From: Bacteroidetes bacterium UBA2364
Lineage (GTDB): Bacteria; Bacteroidota; Rhodothermia; Rhodothermales; UBA2364
Reading direction: 5' to 3'
Assembly: GCA_002344075.1 (NCBI GenBank)
Contig: DDTM01000068.1
Location: 8,639-72,638 of the forward strand
Length of the DNA: 64,000 nt
This document shows positions 27,268 through 36,897 of this stretch, one piece after another. Each line of letters opens with the position of its first letter. Positions within the stretch are counted from its first letter, which is position 1. The notes beneath the pieces are model-generated. The model was not told the origin of the DNA, did no database searches, and was given only the letters and a program-made list of their open reading frames with translations. The position numbers and the translations under genes were made by a program.

Positions 27268-29811
27268 ATGGTGCATAAAAATGCTTCCCCAATTCCAAAA
27301 TACCGTAAAAAACCATTTGCTCGCGTTGTTAAAAGACTGTGTTGGGGGCTGATTTTTTTGGGATGGATCCCCAATATTAACGCACAGGTAGTCCTTAACG
27401 AATTGGTCGCTGCGAATGTTCAAGGAACTTCGGATCCAGATTTTGGGACCAAAGCAGACTGGGTGGAATTGCGTAACCTCAATTCTTTTCCGATAAATAT
27501 TGGGGGATATTCCTTGACCGATGACCGGAAAATGGCCAGAAAATGGATTATTCCATCCAATACGTTTATTCCCTCGAATGGATATGTGCTTCTCTGGGCA
27601 GACGACCGAAATACCGGATTACATACCAATTTTAAGTTATCGGCGGAAGGCGAATATTTGGGGCTTTATACAGCACAAGGGGTCTTGGCGGATTCGGTAG
27701 CGTTTCCAGCTCAATCACCGGACGTTGCATGGGGTCGCTCACCGGATGGTTCCGGATCATGGTCGTTCTTGAGTCCTCCAAGCCCCGCAGCCCAAAATCC
27801 CGGAAAAGGCATTCTTGGAAAAGCACCTCAGCCCGCTGTTAGTCTTCAAGGTGGCATTTATGAGACACCTCAACTTGTTCAGTTACAAACATCTTTGCCA
27901 AATTCGGTTATTCGCTATACCACCAATGGTACGCTCCCCAATTCCCTTTCCACCCTCTATACTTTGCCCCTAACTTTTGAAAGCACAACTGTTTTGCGTG
28001 CTGTGGTATTCCATCCAGACTATCAGGAAAGCGATCCCGTTACCCATTCGTACCTCATTGGGGAAAAATCCACCCTTCCCATTGTTTCGATTGTCACCGA
28101 TCCAAAGAACTTTTTTGATGACCAAGTTGGTATTTATGTCGAAGGTACCAATGGGAAAACCGGAAATTGCTCTTCTAAACCTGTAAACTGGAACCAAGAT
28201 TGGGAACGTCCTGTGCATGTTTCTTTTTTCGAGCCAGATGGCCGCATTGGATTTACGCAAAACATGGGGATCCAAATATATGGTGGATGCTCCCGCATTT
28301 ATCCACAAAAAGGTTTGGCCTTATATGCCCGCAGTATGTATGGGCCTTCGCGGATGAAGTACCCAATCTTCCCACAACTGCCATTTAAAGACTATAACAA
28401 CCTTTTGCTTAGAAGTGGTGGACAAGATTGGTGGCGAACCATGTTCCGCGATGAATTAATGCATACCCTCATAGGCGAAAATACGAATTTGGACATCATG
28501 GCTTATCGTCCTGCATTGGTCTTTCTAAACGGAGCGTTCTGGGGAATACATAACCTGCGCGAAAAACAAAATGAAGCCTACTTGGAAGCTCATCACGGGG
28601 TTGAACCGGATCAGTTGGATGTCATTGAAGGCAATGGAGTGGTGAAAAATGGAAGTGCAGCCCATTTTAAAGCGTTAACCGACTGGCTTGCACAGAACGA
28701 TTTGCAACTTGCAACTTCTTTAGCATATGTGGGTACGCAAATTGAATTGGAAAATTATCTGGATTATACTACTTCAGAGATATTTGTGGCCAATGGAGAC
28801 TGGCCAGGGCATAATCTTTCTTATTGGAGACCTACAACCGCCAGTGGGAGGTGGCGTTGGTTCATTTATGACCTCGATTTTGGTTTTGGAGGGAACAGCA
28901 ATGGCATGGTAAATAGCAATACCTTGGCTTGGGCGACCGATCCTGCAAGTGCGGCAGAATATAACCCGCCATGGTCTACTTTTATCCTCCGTAAGTTGTT
29001 GGAAAATAAGAAATTTAAGGAGGATTTTATTCAACGAATGGCGGCACATCTGAATACCACGTTTGCACCAGATCACGTGCTACGCACCATTGATAGCATT
29101 AAAAACCTACTTTTACCGGAAATTGTACGACACAAAACCCGTTGGGAACGTAGCCTTTCTTTTTACAAAACTTGGGATGATGCCATCGAGGTGATGCGTG
29201 ACTTCGGACGGCGGAGACCAGACGCCATTCGGACGTTTTATCAGTCCAAATTTGGTCTTTCGGGAAGTGCAGGGCTAAACCTGTCCGTTAAATCATCCAC
29301 TGCGGAAACGGTAGGGGGAACGGTTACCATCCAAGGCGTAAAAATGCCAGATGGGAACCATCGGTTGCTTTTTTTTAAGAATGTCCCCTTGCGCTTAAAG
29401 GCCATTCCTGATGTGGGATTCACCTTTGTCGGATGGTCTGGCATGGTACAGTCTCCTTCGGATACCTTAACGCTCACACTTGTGGGGGAATCGGGATTGG
29501 AGGCCCGTTTTGAACGGACCAGTGTAGCAAACGAAACGGAGGTCTTGCAACAACACCTATCGCTTGCACTTTACCCGAATCCATCCCGCGAAACGGCACA
29601 ATTACGTCTTTCAGGTCTTGAGCCTGGCTTGCTGAAGGCGAGCGTATATGACTTGTTAGGTCGCGAGGTGCATCGCATTGTACAAACTGAGAATGTCTCG
29701 GAAGTGCTGGTTTTTGCACTTAAACCCAATGCCCTGCCTGCTGGACTATACCTGATCCGTGTGTCCAGCAATGGCACAACAAGGACCATCAAATGGAGCA
29801 TTCAGCGGTAA
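27268..29811 (+). CDS. Secreted CotH-kinase-like protein with lamin-tail and T9SS sorting domains
   Basis: 847 residues. After a signal segment (~1-36) come a lamin-tail domain (VVLNELVAANVQG ... NIGGYSLTDD, ~38-140), a chitobiase C-terminal-like beta domain (IRYTTNGTLPNS ... LRAVVFHPDY, ~190-265), then a CotH-type kinase fold (~270-640) with KGLALYARSMYG, LLLRSGGQDWWRTMFRDEL, ALVFLNGAFWGIHNLREKQNE and WRWFIYDLDFGFGGNS; the D-L-D-F motif is the metal-binding site. A repeat domain with VGFTFVGWSG (~710) precedes a type A T9SS sorting domain (LYPNPSRETAQLRL ... LPAGLYLIRVSS). It is exported and cell-surface attached or released. The CotH substrate here is unknown. Confidence 0.83.
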   Translation: MVHKNASPIPKYRKKPFARVVKRLCWGLIFLGWIPNINAQVVLNELVAANVQGTSDPDFGTKADWVELRNLNSFPINIGGYSLTDDRKMARKWIIPSNTFIPSNGYVLLWADDRNTGLHTNFKLSAEGEYLGLYTAQGVLADSVAFPAQSPDVAWGRSPDGSGSWSFLSPPSPAAQNPGKGILGKAPQPAVSLQGGIYETPQLVQLQTSLPNSVIRYTTNGTLPNSLSTLYTLPLTFESTTVLRAVVFHPDYQESDPVTHSYLIGEKSTLPIVSIVTDPKNFFDDQVGIYVEGTNGKTGNCSSKPVNWNQDWERPVHVSFFEPDGRIGFTQNMGIQIYGGCSRIYPQKGLALYARSMYGPSRMKYPIFPQLPFKDYNNLLLRSGGQDWWRTMFRDELMHTLIGENTNLDIMAYRPALVFLNGAFWGIHNLREKQNEAYLEAHHGVEPDQLDVIEGNGVVKNGSAAHFKALTDWLAQNDLQLATSLAYVGTQIELENYLDYTTSEIFVANGDWPGHNLSYWRPTTASGRWRWFIYDLDFGFGGNSNGMVNSNTLAWATDPASAAEYNPPWSTFILRKLLENKKFKEDFIQRMAAHLNTTFAPDHVLRTIDSIKNLLLPEIVRHKTRWERSLSFYKTWDDAIEVMRDFGRRRPDAIRTFYQSKFGLSGSAGLNLSVKSSTAETVGGTVTIQGVKMPDGNHRLLFFKNVPLRLKAIPDVGFTFVGWSGMVQSPSDTLTLTLVGESGLEARFERTSVANETEVLQQHLSLALYPNPSRETAQLRLSGLEPGLLKASVYDLLGREVHRIVQTENVSEVLVFALKPNALPAGLYLIRVSSNGTTRTIKWSIQR

Positions 29812-29834
29812 TCCAATCTGGATGATACTAGTGA

Positions 29835-31076
29835 TCAAAATAATCGTGTAATGAGGAAAAGCAAAGCGCCGACCAGCCCCCCCACGATCGTGCCGTTGAT
29901 CCGAACGAACTGTAAATCCCGTCCGATATTAATCTCCACCCGATCCACCATCGTTTGGGCATCCCATTTGCGGACGGTATCGCTGATGAAAATGGCTACT
30001 TCAGAACCACGTGTTGTGACGATCTCGGTGATGATTTGCTCTACATTTCGGTTAATGGCATTTCGGACGGCCTCGTCTCGCAACATGGCCTCTCCCAGAC
30101 TGGCTGCACCTTGCTGTAACCGAAACTTGATCTGGGAATCGTCTTTTTTTAAATCTGTTTGGATGCGGATTTTTAGTGTGGTCCAGATATCGCCCAGGTA
30201 TGCCCTTACTTCCTCGCGTTGCAAGATTTGTTGTTTAATGTCGGTCAGTTTTAAGTGCCATTCGGGATTTTCTTGCAAGTTATCAGCCATATCCTGTACG
30301 CCTGCATAAACCAATTTCCGAAAGCGGTGCTCCTGGTCATCTAATATGTGTAGCAATTCGCCGGGTGTACGTCGTACCACTTGCTTGAGAAATGTACGCT
30401 GAACCCAATTCAGGTTGTCGTCCATCCATTGTTCTATTTTTTCTTTGTTCCGGTCTAAGCCTTGTGCAGTATTCAATAGAAGAAAGTCTAAAAGATCTCG
30501 GAAGCGGTCGGAGTCCATCAAGCCGTCTATCATACGCCCCAACCGTGGCGCAAGATCGGTCTTAAGCAGCTCGTCCGAGATATTTTGCCGGATAAATGCG
30601 CGGATGTCATCGTCGTTTAGTCTGTCAAGGAGGTTGGTAACTCCAGTCGTAAGGGCCTCCAGTACACTTCTCGTTTTTTCGGGATTTGCCAACCATTCTC
30701 CAATTCTCTCGCCAAGGTTAAGGTTTGTGAGCTTGGTTTTAATGAGTTCCGGTGTCAGAAAATGTTTATAAACAAAGTTCCCCAGTGCAGCACCAATCCG
30801 GTCTTTATTTTTGGAAATGATGGCAGTATGTGGAATGGGAATACCCATAGGATGACGGAAGAGCGCCGTAACTGCAAACCAGTCTGCCAGGCCACCTACC
30901 ATCGAAGCTTCGGAAATGGCACGAACCAATCCCCACCCAAAACCGCTTTGTTGATGGGCGATCAGGAAAACGACTGCCGACACGCCTAAAAGCCCGGTGG
31001 CAATACGTTTCATGTAAATAAGTTGACGCCGCTTTTCTTCATCCGAGGGCTGCGGGGCAAAGGGTGTGGGTTCCAT
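29835..31076 (-). CDS. DUF445 family membrane protein
   Basis: Start at 31076 (MEPTPFAPQPSDEEKRRQ), 413 residues. Two transmembrane segments bracket the protein: LLGVSAVVFLIAH near 30 and GTIVGGLVGALLFLITRLF at the C-terminus. Between them lie DUF445 hallmarks SMVGGLADWFAVTALFRHPMGIPIPHTAII and GxxxxNF-type segments, and a long amphipathic helical region. DUF445 proteins are inner-membrane-anchored with a large helical domain; function is not established. It is convergent with the CotH gene. Confidence 0.82.
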   Translation of the reverse strand: MEPTPFAPQPSDEEKRRQLIYMKRIATGLLGVSAVVFLIAHQQSGFGWGLVRAISEASMVGGLADWFAVTALFRHPMGIPIPHTAIISKNKDRIGAALGNFVYKHFLTPELIKTKLTNLNLGERIGEWLANPEKTRSVLEALTTGVTNLLDRLNDDDIRAFIRQNISDELLKTDLAPRLGRMIDGLMDSDRFRDLLDFLLLNTAQGLDRNKEKIEQWMDDNLNWVQRTFLKQVVRRTPGELLHILDDQEHRFRKLVYAGVQDMADNLQENPEWHLKLTDIKQQILQREEVRAYLGDIWTTLKIRIQTDLKKDDSQIKFRLQQGAASLGEAMLRDEAVRNAINRNVEQIITEIVTTRGSEVAIFISDTVRKWDAQTMVDRVEINIGRDLQFVRINGTIVGGLVGALLFLITRLF

Positions 31077-31154
31077 TAAATTGGGGTTATAACAAACATT
31101 CAACCGCACAGACGAACTTTAGGGCGATTGGATGCAATAGCGCATTATTTTTAT

Positions 31155-31916
31155 TCAGCCAATAGGATAGGCGCCCAATTCCTCACCAATCTCAATTTGC
31201 GAAAAGCGTAAACGGTCTTGTACCAAATGAACTTCCGAAATACCTCTGGGCACATGGATCAGGAGCAAACGTTTGGCATTTGCAGCAAGGGCAATGGTGG
31301 TGGCTTCAGAGATGCTGGAATGAACATTCGGCAAAGTACCCTCAAGGAGATTGGCTTCGTGTACTAGGATATCTGCCGAAGTTGCCAATTTTTGCACGGC
31401 CTCGCACGGAGAGGTGTCGCAGGAATAGGCGGTCACAAATCCACTTGGCTTATGGACAACGCGCATGCCTACAGTAGGAACCGGATGAAAAGTAGGGCTG
31501 GTGACAATATGCCAAATGTCATCTTCATAGGCAAGAAAATGTTCCTCTAAGGGCAAGGGATGCCATACCACTCCTGCCATCCCCTTCCAGTTAGGCAGAC
31601 CAAACACTTCAAAAGCTTTGCGGGCCTGATCGAGTCCTGCCTCTGGGCCATACACGTGAAGCGGGGTATTTACACCAGCAAGCCAGCGCTTTTCCATGAA
31701 TAAGGGAAAGCCGCCACAATGATCTGGGTGTTCGTGGGTGATAAACAATGCGTTCACGTTTTCCAAAGGGCAATTGGCTGATTGGAGTCGTTGCATTAAA
31801 TCGCCACCACAGTCCACAGCAACCACTGAACGTTCATCCTGAAAGGCAAGCATGGTAGTGGTACGCCAAGAGTCGGTATATCCGGCACCTGTTCCTAATA
31901 AATGTAATAAAGCCAT
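31155..31916 (-). CDS. MBL-fold hydrolase, RNase Z/PhnP-like
   Basis: 253 residues. N-terminal LLGTGAGYTDSWRTTTMLAF and the metal motif THEHPDHCGG (~60-69) match the RNase Z/ElaC-type branch of the MBL superfamily; YSCDTSPCEA (~168) provides the bridging Asp, and HEANLLEG and LLLIHVPRG the later histidines. It is shorter than true RNase Z and lacks a visible exosite arm, so tRNA processing is unproven; a phosphodiesterase is equally possible. It appears monocistronic. Confidence 0.75.
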   Translation of the reverse strand: MALLHLLGTGAGYTDSWRTTTMLAFQDERSVVAVDCGGDLMQRLQSANCPLENVNALFITHEHPDHCGGFPLFMEKRWLAGVNTPLHVYGPEAGLDQARKAFEVFGLPNWKGMAGVVWHPLPLEEHFLAYEDDIWHIVTSPTFHPVPTVGMRVVHKPSGFVTAYSCDTSPCEAVQKLATSADILVHEANLLEGTLPNVHSSISEATTIALAANAKRLLLIHVPRGISEVHLVQDRLRFSQIEIGEELGAYPIG

Positions 31917-32025
31917 TTTCTATCGTTAATTCAGGGGATCGTGATGCTTTTCTGGAATATACCAAGTCACAGATGAAGGGTTTCGGAAAAAGTGGGGACA
32001 TCAAAGGTGGACAACATGCAATGGA

Positions 32026-32154
32026 GCGCATTTCAAAAATGCCAATCAGATATGCGACGCACCTTAAGATTCGGTGACATCTTTGCCTATTGTCGAGAAA
32101 AACTCCGTAGGAGCGACATCATAATAGAATCCTTGCGAAAGTTTTGAAATGCAC
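32026..32154. repeat. 129-bp TIR-flanked element (MITE-like)
   Basis: The ends are GCGCATTTCAAAA (32026-32038) and TTTTGAAATGCAC (32142-32154), inverted with one mismatch. The interior, including GAGAAAAACTCCGTAGGAGC and ATCATAATAGAA, is shared with 53646-53752 at roughly 80% by eye. The second copy lies next to an IS630-like transposase remnant, so this is probably a non-autonomous derivative of that element. The region 31917-32697 holds no gene; an 87-codon minus frame (32246-32509) is unconvincing. Confidence 0.6.
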
Positions 32155-32546
32155 CCCTTTCAACTTGTATAAAAGACAATAAAACCTTTGTAATCTCGCT
32201 TAAAAATAAGTATGCACTTGATTAAATGATGAGGTCTATTTGTTTTCAAGGAAGATTATTCTTTGAAGTGCCCCAGCGTCTTATCCTTGCTCGTATCAGT
32301 TTTTCTAAGGCATAAAGCGTAGCTGTGCAAGTTTTTCTAAACTTAACGTGATGCCAAGATGGACCATTGTGCGATGCCAAAGCTTTAAGGACTGGTAAAA
32401 GCGTTTTGGATGAAAATAAAAAAGATGGCTTGTCCCAACTAAGAAAGAAAATCTTGAAAAACTTAAATCCCTGTCTGGTTGGAAAATCCCATCGCTCGTA
32501 TTGGATCACAACTTTTTAGTACCGAATGGTGCTAAAATGATATAAC

Positions 32547-32648
32547 GTTATACGCACGTAGGTAACCGCACTATCCAAACGGTGAAAATCCCTTTGGATA
32601 GGTCAAAGAGGTTGTCAAACAAAAAATGCGAAACTTTTTGCGTATAAC
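32547..32648. repeat. Nested inverted repeat
   Basis: Outer arms GTTATACGCA (32547-32556) / TGCGTATAAC (32639-32648) enclose inner arms CTATCCAAA (32571-32579) / TTTGGATAG (32593-32601). All four arms are perfect. It lies ~50 bases upstream of the broken Rpn-like gene and could be a recombination site, a small insertion or an RNA structure. Its ends have GTT on the left and AAC on the right, opposite to attC. Confidence 0.45.
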
Positions 32649-32697
32649 CACATGTTGTCTGCCATTTTAATAATTGTACATTAAGCCCAGAATAGAA

Positions 32698-33549
32698 ATG
32701 ATTATCGCCAACCCTATGTATGACGTGGTTTTTAAGCGTCTGATGGAAAACGAAAAAGTTGCCAGATTTTTCATTGGAACACTTTTGGAGCAGGCCATTG
32801 AAAATGTAGAAGTAAAACCACAAGAATTTACCTATACCAATGAACTGGCAGGTTTGGCTGTGTTCCGCCTTGATTTTATTGCCACTATCAAAACAGAAGC
32901 AGGTGAATATAAAAAAGTGCTGATAGAAATTCAGAAACCCAAAAACCTTATTGACTTAATGCGTTTTCGTAACTATCTAGCAGAACAATACAAAAAAGAG
33001 GATTAAATTAACAATGAAAATGTAATTCTACCCATTACCACTATCTACATTTTAGGTTTTAAATTGCCTGAAATAGAGACCTGTTGCCTCAAGGTAGAAC
33101 GAAACTACAAAGATTTGATTACCAAGACTACTTTGCTTCAAAAAAGTGATTTTGTAGAGAAATTGACACATGATAGTTTTGTGGTACAGGTAGAACGTAT
33201 CACCGATCGTTACCAAACTCGCTTGGACAAATTGTTGAGCGTGTTTGAACAAAGTAATTTTACAGATGAGAAAGAAATTACCAAAAATTATACACATAAC
33301 CCTGATTTAGAGGAAGTAAAGACTATAACCGACATTTTACATTATGTAGGCACAGACCCCGAAGAGAAAAAACAAATAGAGATAGAGCAAGAGGCTTGGA
33401 GAACTGTAAATGCAATGTTTCAGGAGAAAGAACGGGAATATCAAAAAGAGTTGGAAGCACAGAGAAAAGCATTGAACGAAAAAGACCAAGAACTAATGGC
33501 GTTGGAAAAACAAATGGCAGAACTACTCAAAAAGAGGTTTAGCGAATAA
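32698..33549 (+). pseudogene. Rpn-family PD-(D/E)XK nuclease, interrupted by an in-frame stop
   Basis: From ATG 32698 the frame encodes NPMYDVVFKRLMENEKVA and FRLDFIATIK ... KKVLIEIQKPKN, the D-x(n)-E-x-Q/K active-site region of the PD-(D/E)XK nuclease family transposase (Rpn/PF12784) group. At 33004-33006 a TAA interrupts the frame; beyond it the same frame continues INNENVILPITTIYILGFKLPE and through a coiled-coil tail (KEREYQKELEAQRKALNEK) to 33549. The whole is ~283 codons, the normal family length. One point mutation therefore broke the gene, unless the stop is a sequencing error. Rpn proteins promote RecA-independent recombination. AT-rich, probably imported. Confidence 0.82.
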
Positions 33550-33771
33550 ATAAAAACAGCAGGCAATACTGGCTTGAAGAAAAACGGGACTCAAGTGCTA
33601 ATTTGTAGTGCAGCGTTTTTTATTTATTTTTGTACTTATTTGAAGTATAGTGCTGTTAAATCTCCGCCTGTGTGTGGCTGCAAACCGTTACACGAATAAT
33701 AGTCTCGTATGCGTTATCCCTCGTATCTCAAACGAGGCTTGTGTCTTGGTTGTGGTAGGGGGGGCTCTACA

Positions 33772-34803
33772 TTATTTTTTTCGCGAAACAGTATAATGTA
33801 CCAATTCGATTAAGGCTTGGCGGGCAGGGGATGCCGGAAAGGTCAGGAGCAGTGTTTGGGCTTCTTCAGCATAGGCCATCATCACCTGATGAGTATAGGT
33901 AATTCCTTGGTATTTATGGACAAAGGCATGAATCACAGCGATATCATTATGGGTCTTTTTTTTCTGTTTCACTAATTTTAAAATGCTTCTCCGTTCGGAA
34001 GAAGAGCCATTTCTGAGGGCATAAATCAGAGGTAGGGTCATTTTCTTCTCCTGAAGGTCAATACCTAAAGGCTTACCCACGTCATCGGTTCCAAAATCGA
34101 ATAAGTCATCCCGAATTTGGAAAGCCATGCCCAATTTTTCGCCGATTGTTTTCATTTTCTGTATTTCATCCTCGTTTTGGGTGCTGCTGGCGGCGCCACA
34201 GGCCAAGCAGGCGGCAATTAGCGAAGCAGTCTTGTCCGAAATGATTTGGAAATAGGTAGGTTCGTCTATGTCTAAGTGGCGGGTTTTTTCAAATTGCAGG
34301 AGTTCACCCTCGCTCATACGCCGGATGGCATCGGATAGCAGGTGCAACTGGCGATAGTCTTTAAAGTCTAATGAAAGCAACAAGCCTTTACTTAGTAGAA
34401 AATCTCCGAAAAGGACAGCAATTTTATTTTTCCAGAGGGCATTGATGGAAAAAAGTCCACGTCTCCGGTCGGCTTCATCCACCACATCGTCATGAACCAG
34501 TGTTGCCGTGTGGAGAAGCTCCACAAGGGCTGCGGTTCGGTGTGTAGTAGGAGTTGTGCCCCCAGTTGTTTGTGCTGCTAAAAGAACCAGGGTAGGCCGG
34601 ATGCGTTTGCCTTTTTGTTTTAACACATAACGGGTTATGAGGCTGAGCAAGCGATGGGAAGATCGCATAGCCTCTTTAAAATATTGGTCAAAAACCTTTA
34701 GATCCTCCTCGATAGGACGCTGGATGTCTTGCATGGAAATGCGTCTTCCGTTCAATATGTCGGGGTGTTCGGTGGTAGCGGCGGTGGTTTCCAATGCAGT
34801 CAT
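33772..34803 (-). CDS. Polyprenyl diphosphate synthase (trans-isoprenyl)
   Basis: 343 residues. Both Asp-rich motifs are present: LVHDDVVDEADRRRG (first, ~110-124) and FQIRDDLFDFGTDD (second, ~240); KGKRIRPTLVLLA provides the IPP-binding Lys/Arg. The chain-length region before the first Asp motif has small/hydrophobic residues (LVELLHTATL), consistent with a long-chain product such as an octaprenyl or heptaprenyl tail for menaquinone, as in IspB/HepT. Chain length cannot be told from sequence alone. It is monocistronic; a small stem-loop lies downstream at 33719-33737. Confidence 0.85.
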   Translation of the reverse strand: MTALETTAATTEHPDILNGRRISMQDIQRPIEEDLKVFDQYFKEAMRSSHRLLSLITRYVLKQKGKRIRPTLVLLAAQTTGGTTPTTHRTAALVELLHTATLVHDDVVDEADRRRGLFSINALWKNKIAVLFGDFLLSKGLLLSLDFKDYRQLHLLSDAIRRMSEGELLQFEKTRHLDIDEPTYFQIISDKTASLIAACLACGAASSTQNEDEIQKMKTIGEKLGMAFQIRDDLFDFGTDDVGKPLGIDLQEKKMTLPLIYALRNGSSSERRSILKLVKQKKKTHNDIAVIHAFVHKYQGITYTHQVMMAYAEEAQTLLLTFPASPARQALIELVHYTVSRKK

Positions 34804-34940
34804 ATCAATTGGTTTGTCGTGTCGGGTAAAGAATTTTTTTAAATCAAAAACAACTTTAGGATGGTGGATTTAGAATGATAACGGCATTTCGGTGGCTTGT
34901 AAGACGGTTTGAAGGTGTCATACGGTAAATACGGCAAAAG

Positions 34941-35858
34941 TTATTGTAAGGGGGTGAAAAGATCGGTAAAGAAAATCTGGGCAAATTCTTTGGCACCTTC
35001 TATGTAGCGTGGGCTGGGATATAGGGTTAGTTCAGAAGCGATAAGGTAAATTTTCTTGCGTTTAAAAGCGCGGGTTTGGGCAAAGTAGGGGTGTTTTTGG
35101 ATTAGTTCCCGTAACGATTCTGCAACATCGGGTGTGAGGATGATAAAATCTGCGGGGGCGTGGGCAATAAAGTCGGATTTCAAGATTTGTTTGCCGCCAT
35201 CAAGCTTAGATGTAAGGCTGTAACCGCCTGCATCCTCAATCATTTTGTTCAGGTGCGTATCGGTTCCAAAACCTTCCAGGGATTTTTCGCCGGTAAGAAA
35301 TAATACACTTGGGCGGCCAATATTGATCAGGTTCCGTATGGAACGCCATTGAGCCGTTAGGGTATCTGTTGCATTTTTGGCGCGGTAATCGGTTCCAAAA
35401 TAAGTGCCTAATTCCTGAATGGTTCTGGTCACATCGTGCCAATTCTTAAACGAAAAAAGACGGACATTAAATCCTAATTTACTTAGTTTTTCGGCAGTGT
35501 GTTCCGAATTTGCATTGCGGGTACCGATTATCCAATCTGGCTCTAATTGTCGAATGCGTTCTACGTCTGGCGGAGAAACAAGGATTTTGGCTACCGAATC
35601 GGGGAACATCCCGTGTTTTTCCAAAGTGGAGACGCCCACAATATACCCACCCGCTCCAGCGCTATACATTAAATCCGTCATACCCTGATCTAAGGTAACC
35701 ACCCTTCGGTAAACCTCGGAAGTCGGCTCTTCTTGCGAAGACTGATCAAGGCCAGCCCAAGCCCCCAGCGCTTCTGCACTTGGCGAGAAAAACTCGCAAG
35801 CCGAGAACATAAGTGAAAAACAAGATAAATAAAGGAGATAAAAAACCTTGGGAAGCAT
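34941..35858 (-). CDS. Lipoprotein metal-chelate-binding protein (BtuF/FepB-like)
   Basis: 305 residues. A lipobox LMFSAC places a lipidated Cys at 20. The mature part matches the class III periplasmic binding protein fold with helical backbone: RRVVTLDQGMTDLMYSAGAGGYIVGVS, then LEPDWIIGTRN and FLTGEKSLEGFGTDTHLNKMIEDAGG, typical of vitamin B12, haem or siderophore receptors. No permease or ATPase is encoded nearby, so it must work with an ABC transporter elsewhere. Ligand unknown. Confidence 0.78.
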   Translation of the reverse strand: MLPKVFYLLYLSCFSLMFSACEFFSPSAEALGAWAGLDQSSQEEPTSEVYRRVVTLDQGMTDLMYSAGAGGYIVGVSTLEKHGMFPDSVAKILVSPPDVERIRQLEPDWIIGTRNANSEHTAEKLSKLGFNVRLFSFKNWHDVTRTIQELGTYFGTDYRAKNATDTLTAQWRSIRNLINIGRPSVLFLTGEKSLEGFGTDTHLNKMIEDAGGYSLTSKLDGGKQILKSDFIAHAPADFIILTPDVAESLRELIQKHPYFAQTRAFKRKKIYLIASELTLYPSPRYIEGAKEFAQIFFTDLFTPLQ

Positions 35859-35928
35859 GGGGGGATGCGCTATCTTCCAATAAAGAAATACAATTTAGGT
35901 TTTTCGCGCATTCATTTCAAGTTTGTCC

Positions 35929-36843
35929 ATGCATTATGTCTTTATTCTGAATCCCAAAGCCGGAAATGGGTATGCCGCCAAACAACGGCGAAGAATAGAA
36001 TCGGTACTTCAGAAACATGAGGTGTCATATACATTTGTAGAAACCATTAGTCCGGGACATGCCGAAGAACTTGCGTTCCGTTATGGCGAAAGTGCCGATG
36101 TGGTGGTTGCAATTGGTGGAGATGGGACAGTACATGAGGTGGGTTGTGGGTTGATCAAGGGCGGGTGTAAGGCTGCATTGGGGGTGTTGCCCCTTGGGAC
36201 CGGAAATGATTACGCTAAAATGTTGAAACTGCCTAAAAAACTGGAGCCAGCGATTTTGGCACTAATTCAAACGCCTGTATCGGTGATGGCAGATTTTGGC
36301 AGGCTGACTATTCAGGAAAATGTCGGAAAAAAAGTGGTGGATTTTATCAATCAGGCGGGAATCGGTTTTGAAGCCCAAGCCGCACATCTGGCTTCGAGAC
36401 TCAAAATGATTCCTGGGAAAACCCTTCCCTACTTGGTGGCGGTCTTAAGAACCCTTCGCAAATGGCGTTTTCCTTCTGTCAAAATTTGGTTGGATGAACA
36501 CCTCTATTATGAAGGACGTTTTATTCTGGTAGACTTTGCGAATGGCTTTTGTACTGGAGGTGGTTTTAAACTGACTCCACATGCCTTGTTGGACGATGGC
36601 TTCCTCGAAGTGTGTATATTCGAAGAGGCCTCCATCCCACGTATTTTGCGTGTCCTACCAAAAACCTTGACAGGGGAACACATCCACCTCCCCGAAGTTC
36701 ACATGACACGTACCCGAAATGCACGGGTTACTTCCCAGATTCCGCTCCCTGTTCATGCAGATGGTGAAATGTTGTCTTTAGAAGCAATGGTTGTTGAGGT
36801 CGAAATCTTTAAAAATTGCCTGAAAGTAATTACGGCAAAATGA
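35929..36843 (+). CDS. Diacylglycerol/lipid kinase family protein (YegS-like)
   Basis: 304 residues from ATG 35929 (MHYVFILNPKAGNG); a TTG two codons earlier is less likely. The nucleotide-binding GGDGTVHEVGCGL (~64-76) and LPLGTGNDYAK (~91-101) are the diagnostic DAGK catalytic motifs. FANGFCTGGGFKLTPHALLDDGFLEV (~205-230) is the conserved C-terminal substrate-site segment. The enzyme phosphorylates a lipid such as diacylglycerol or an undecaprenol- or sphingoid-type lipid; which one is not visible. It starts a plus-strand series with the SPOR lipoprotein and dnaG. Confidence 0.85.
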   Translation: MHYVFILNPKAGNGYAAKQRRRIESVLQKHEVSYTFVETISPGHAEELAFRYGESADVVVAIGGDGTVHEVGCGLIKGGCKAALGVLPLGTGNDYAKMLKLPKKLEPAILALIQTPVSVMADFGRLTIQENVGKKVVDFINQAGIGFEAQAAHLASRLKMIPGKTLPYLVAVLRTLRKWRFPSVKIWLDEHLYYEGRFILVDFANGFCTGGGFKLTPHALLDDGFLEVCIFEEASIPRILRVLPKTLTGEHIHLPEVHMTRTRNARVTSQIPLPVHADGEMLSLEAMVVEVEIFKNCLKVITAK

Positions 36844-36897
36844 TACGATCTTCTTTGCATAGGCCTACATTCTCCATTATTTTCCCTTTCTCTAAAA

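Noticed and set aside
32246..32509. 87-codon minus-strand open frame
   Set aside because: No recognisable domain, irregular composition, no partner gene; probably chance in degenerate DNA.
32547..32648. Nested repeat as an integron attC site
   Set aside because: The ends have GTT on the left and AAC on the right, the reverse of attC, and arms are perfect without extrahelical bases.
33719..33737. CCTCGT/ACGAGG hairpin as terminator of the polyprenyl synthase gene
   Set aside because: Six-base stem with no T-run on either strand.
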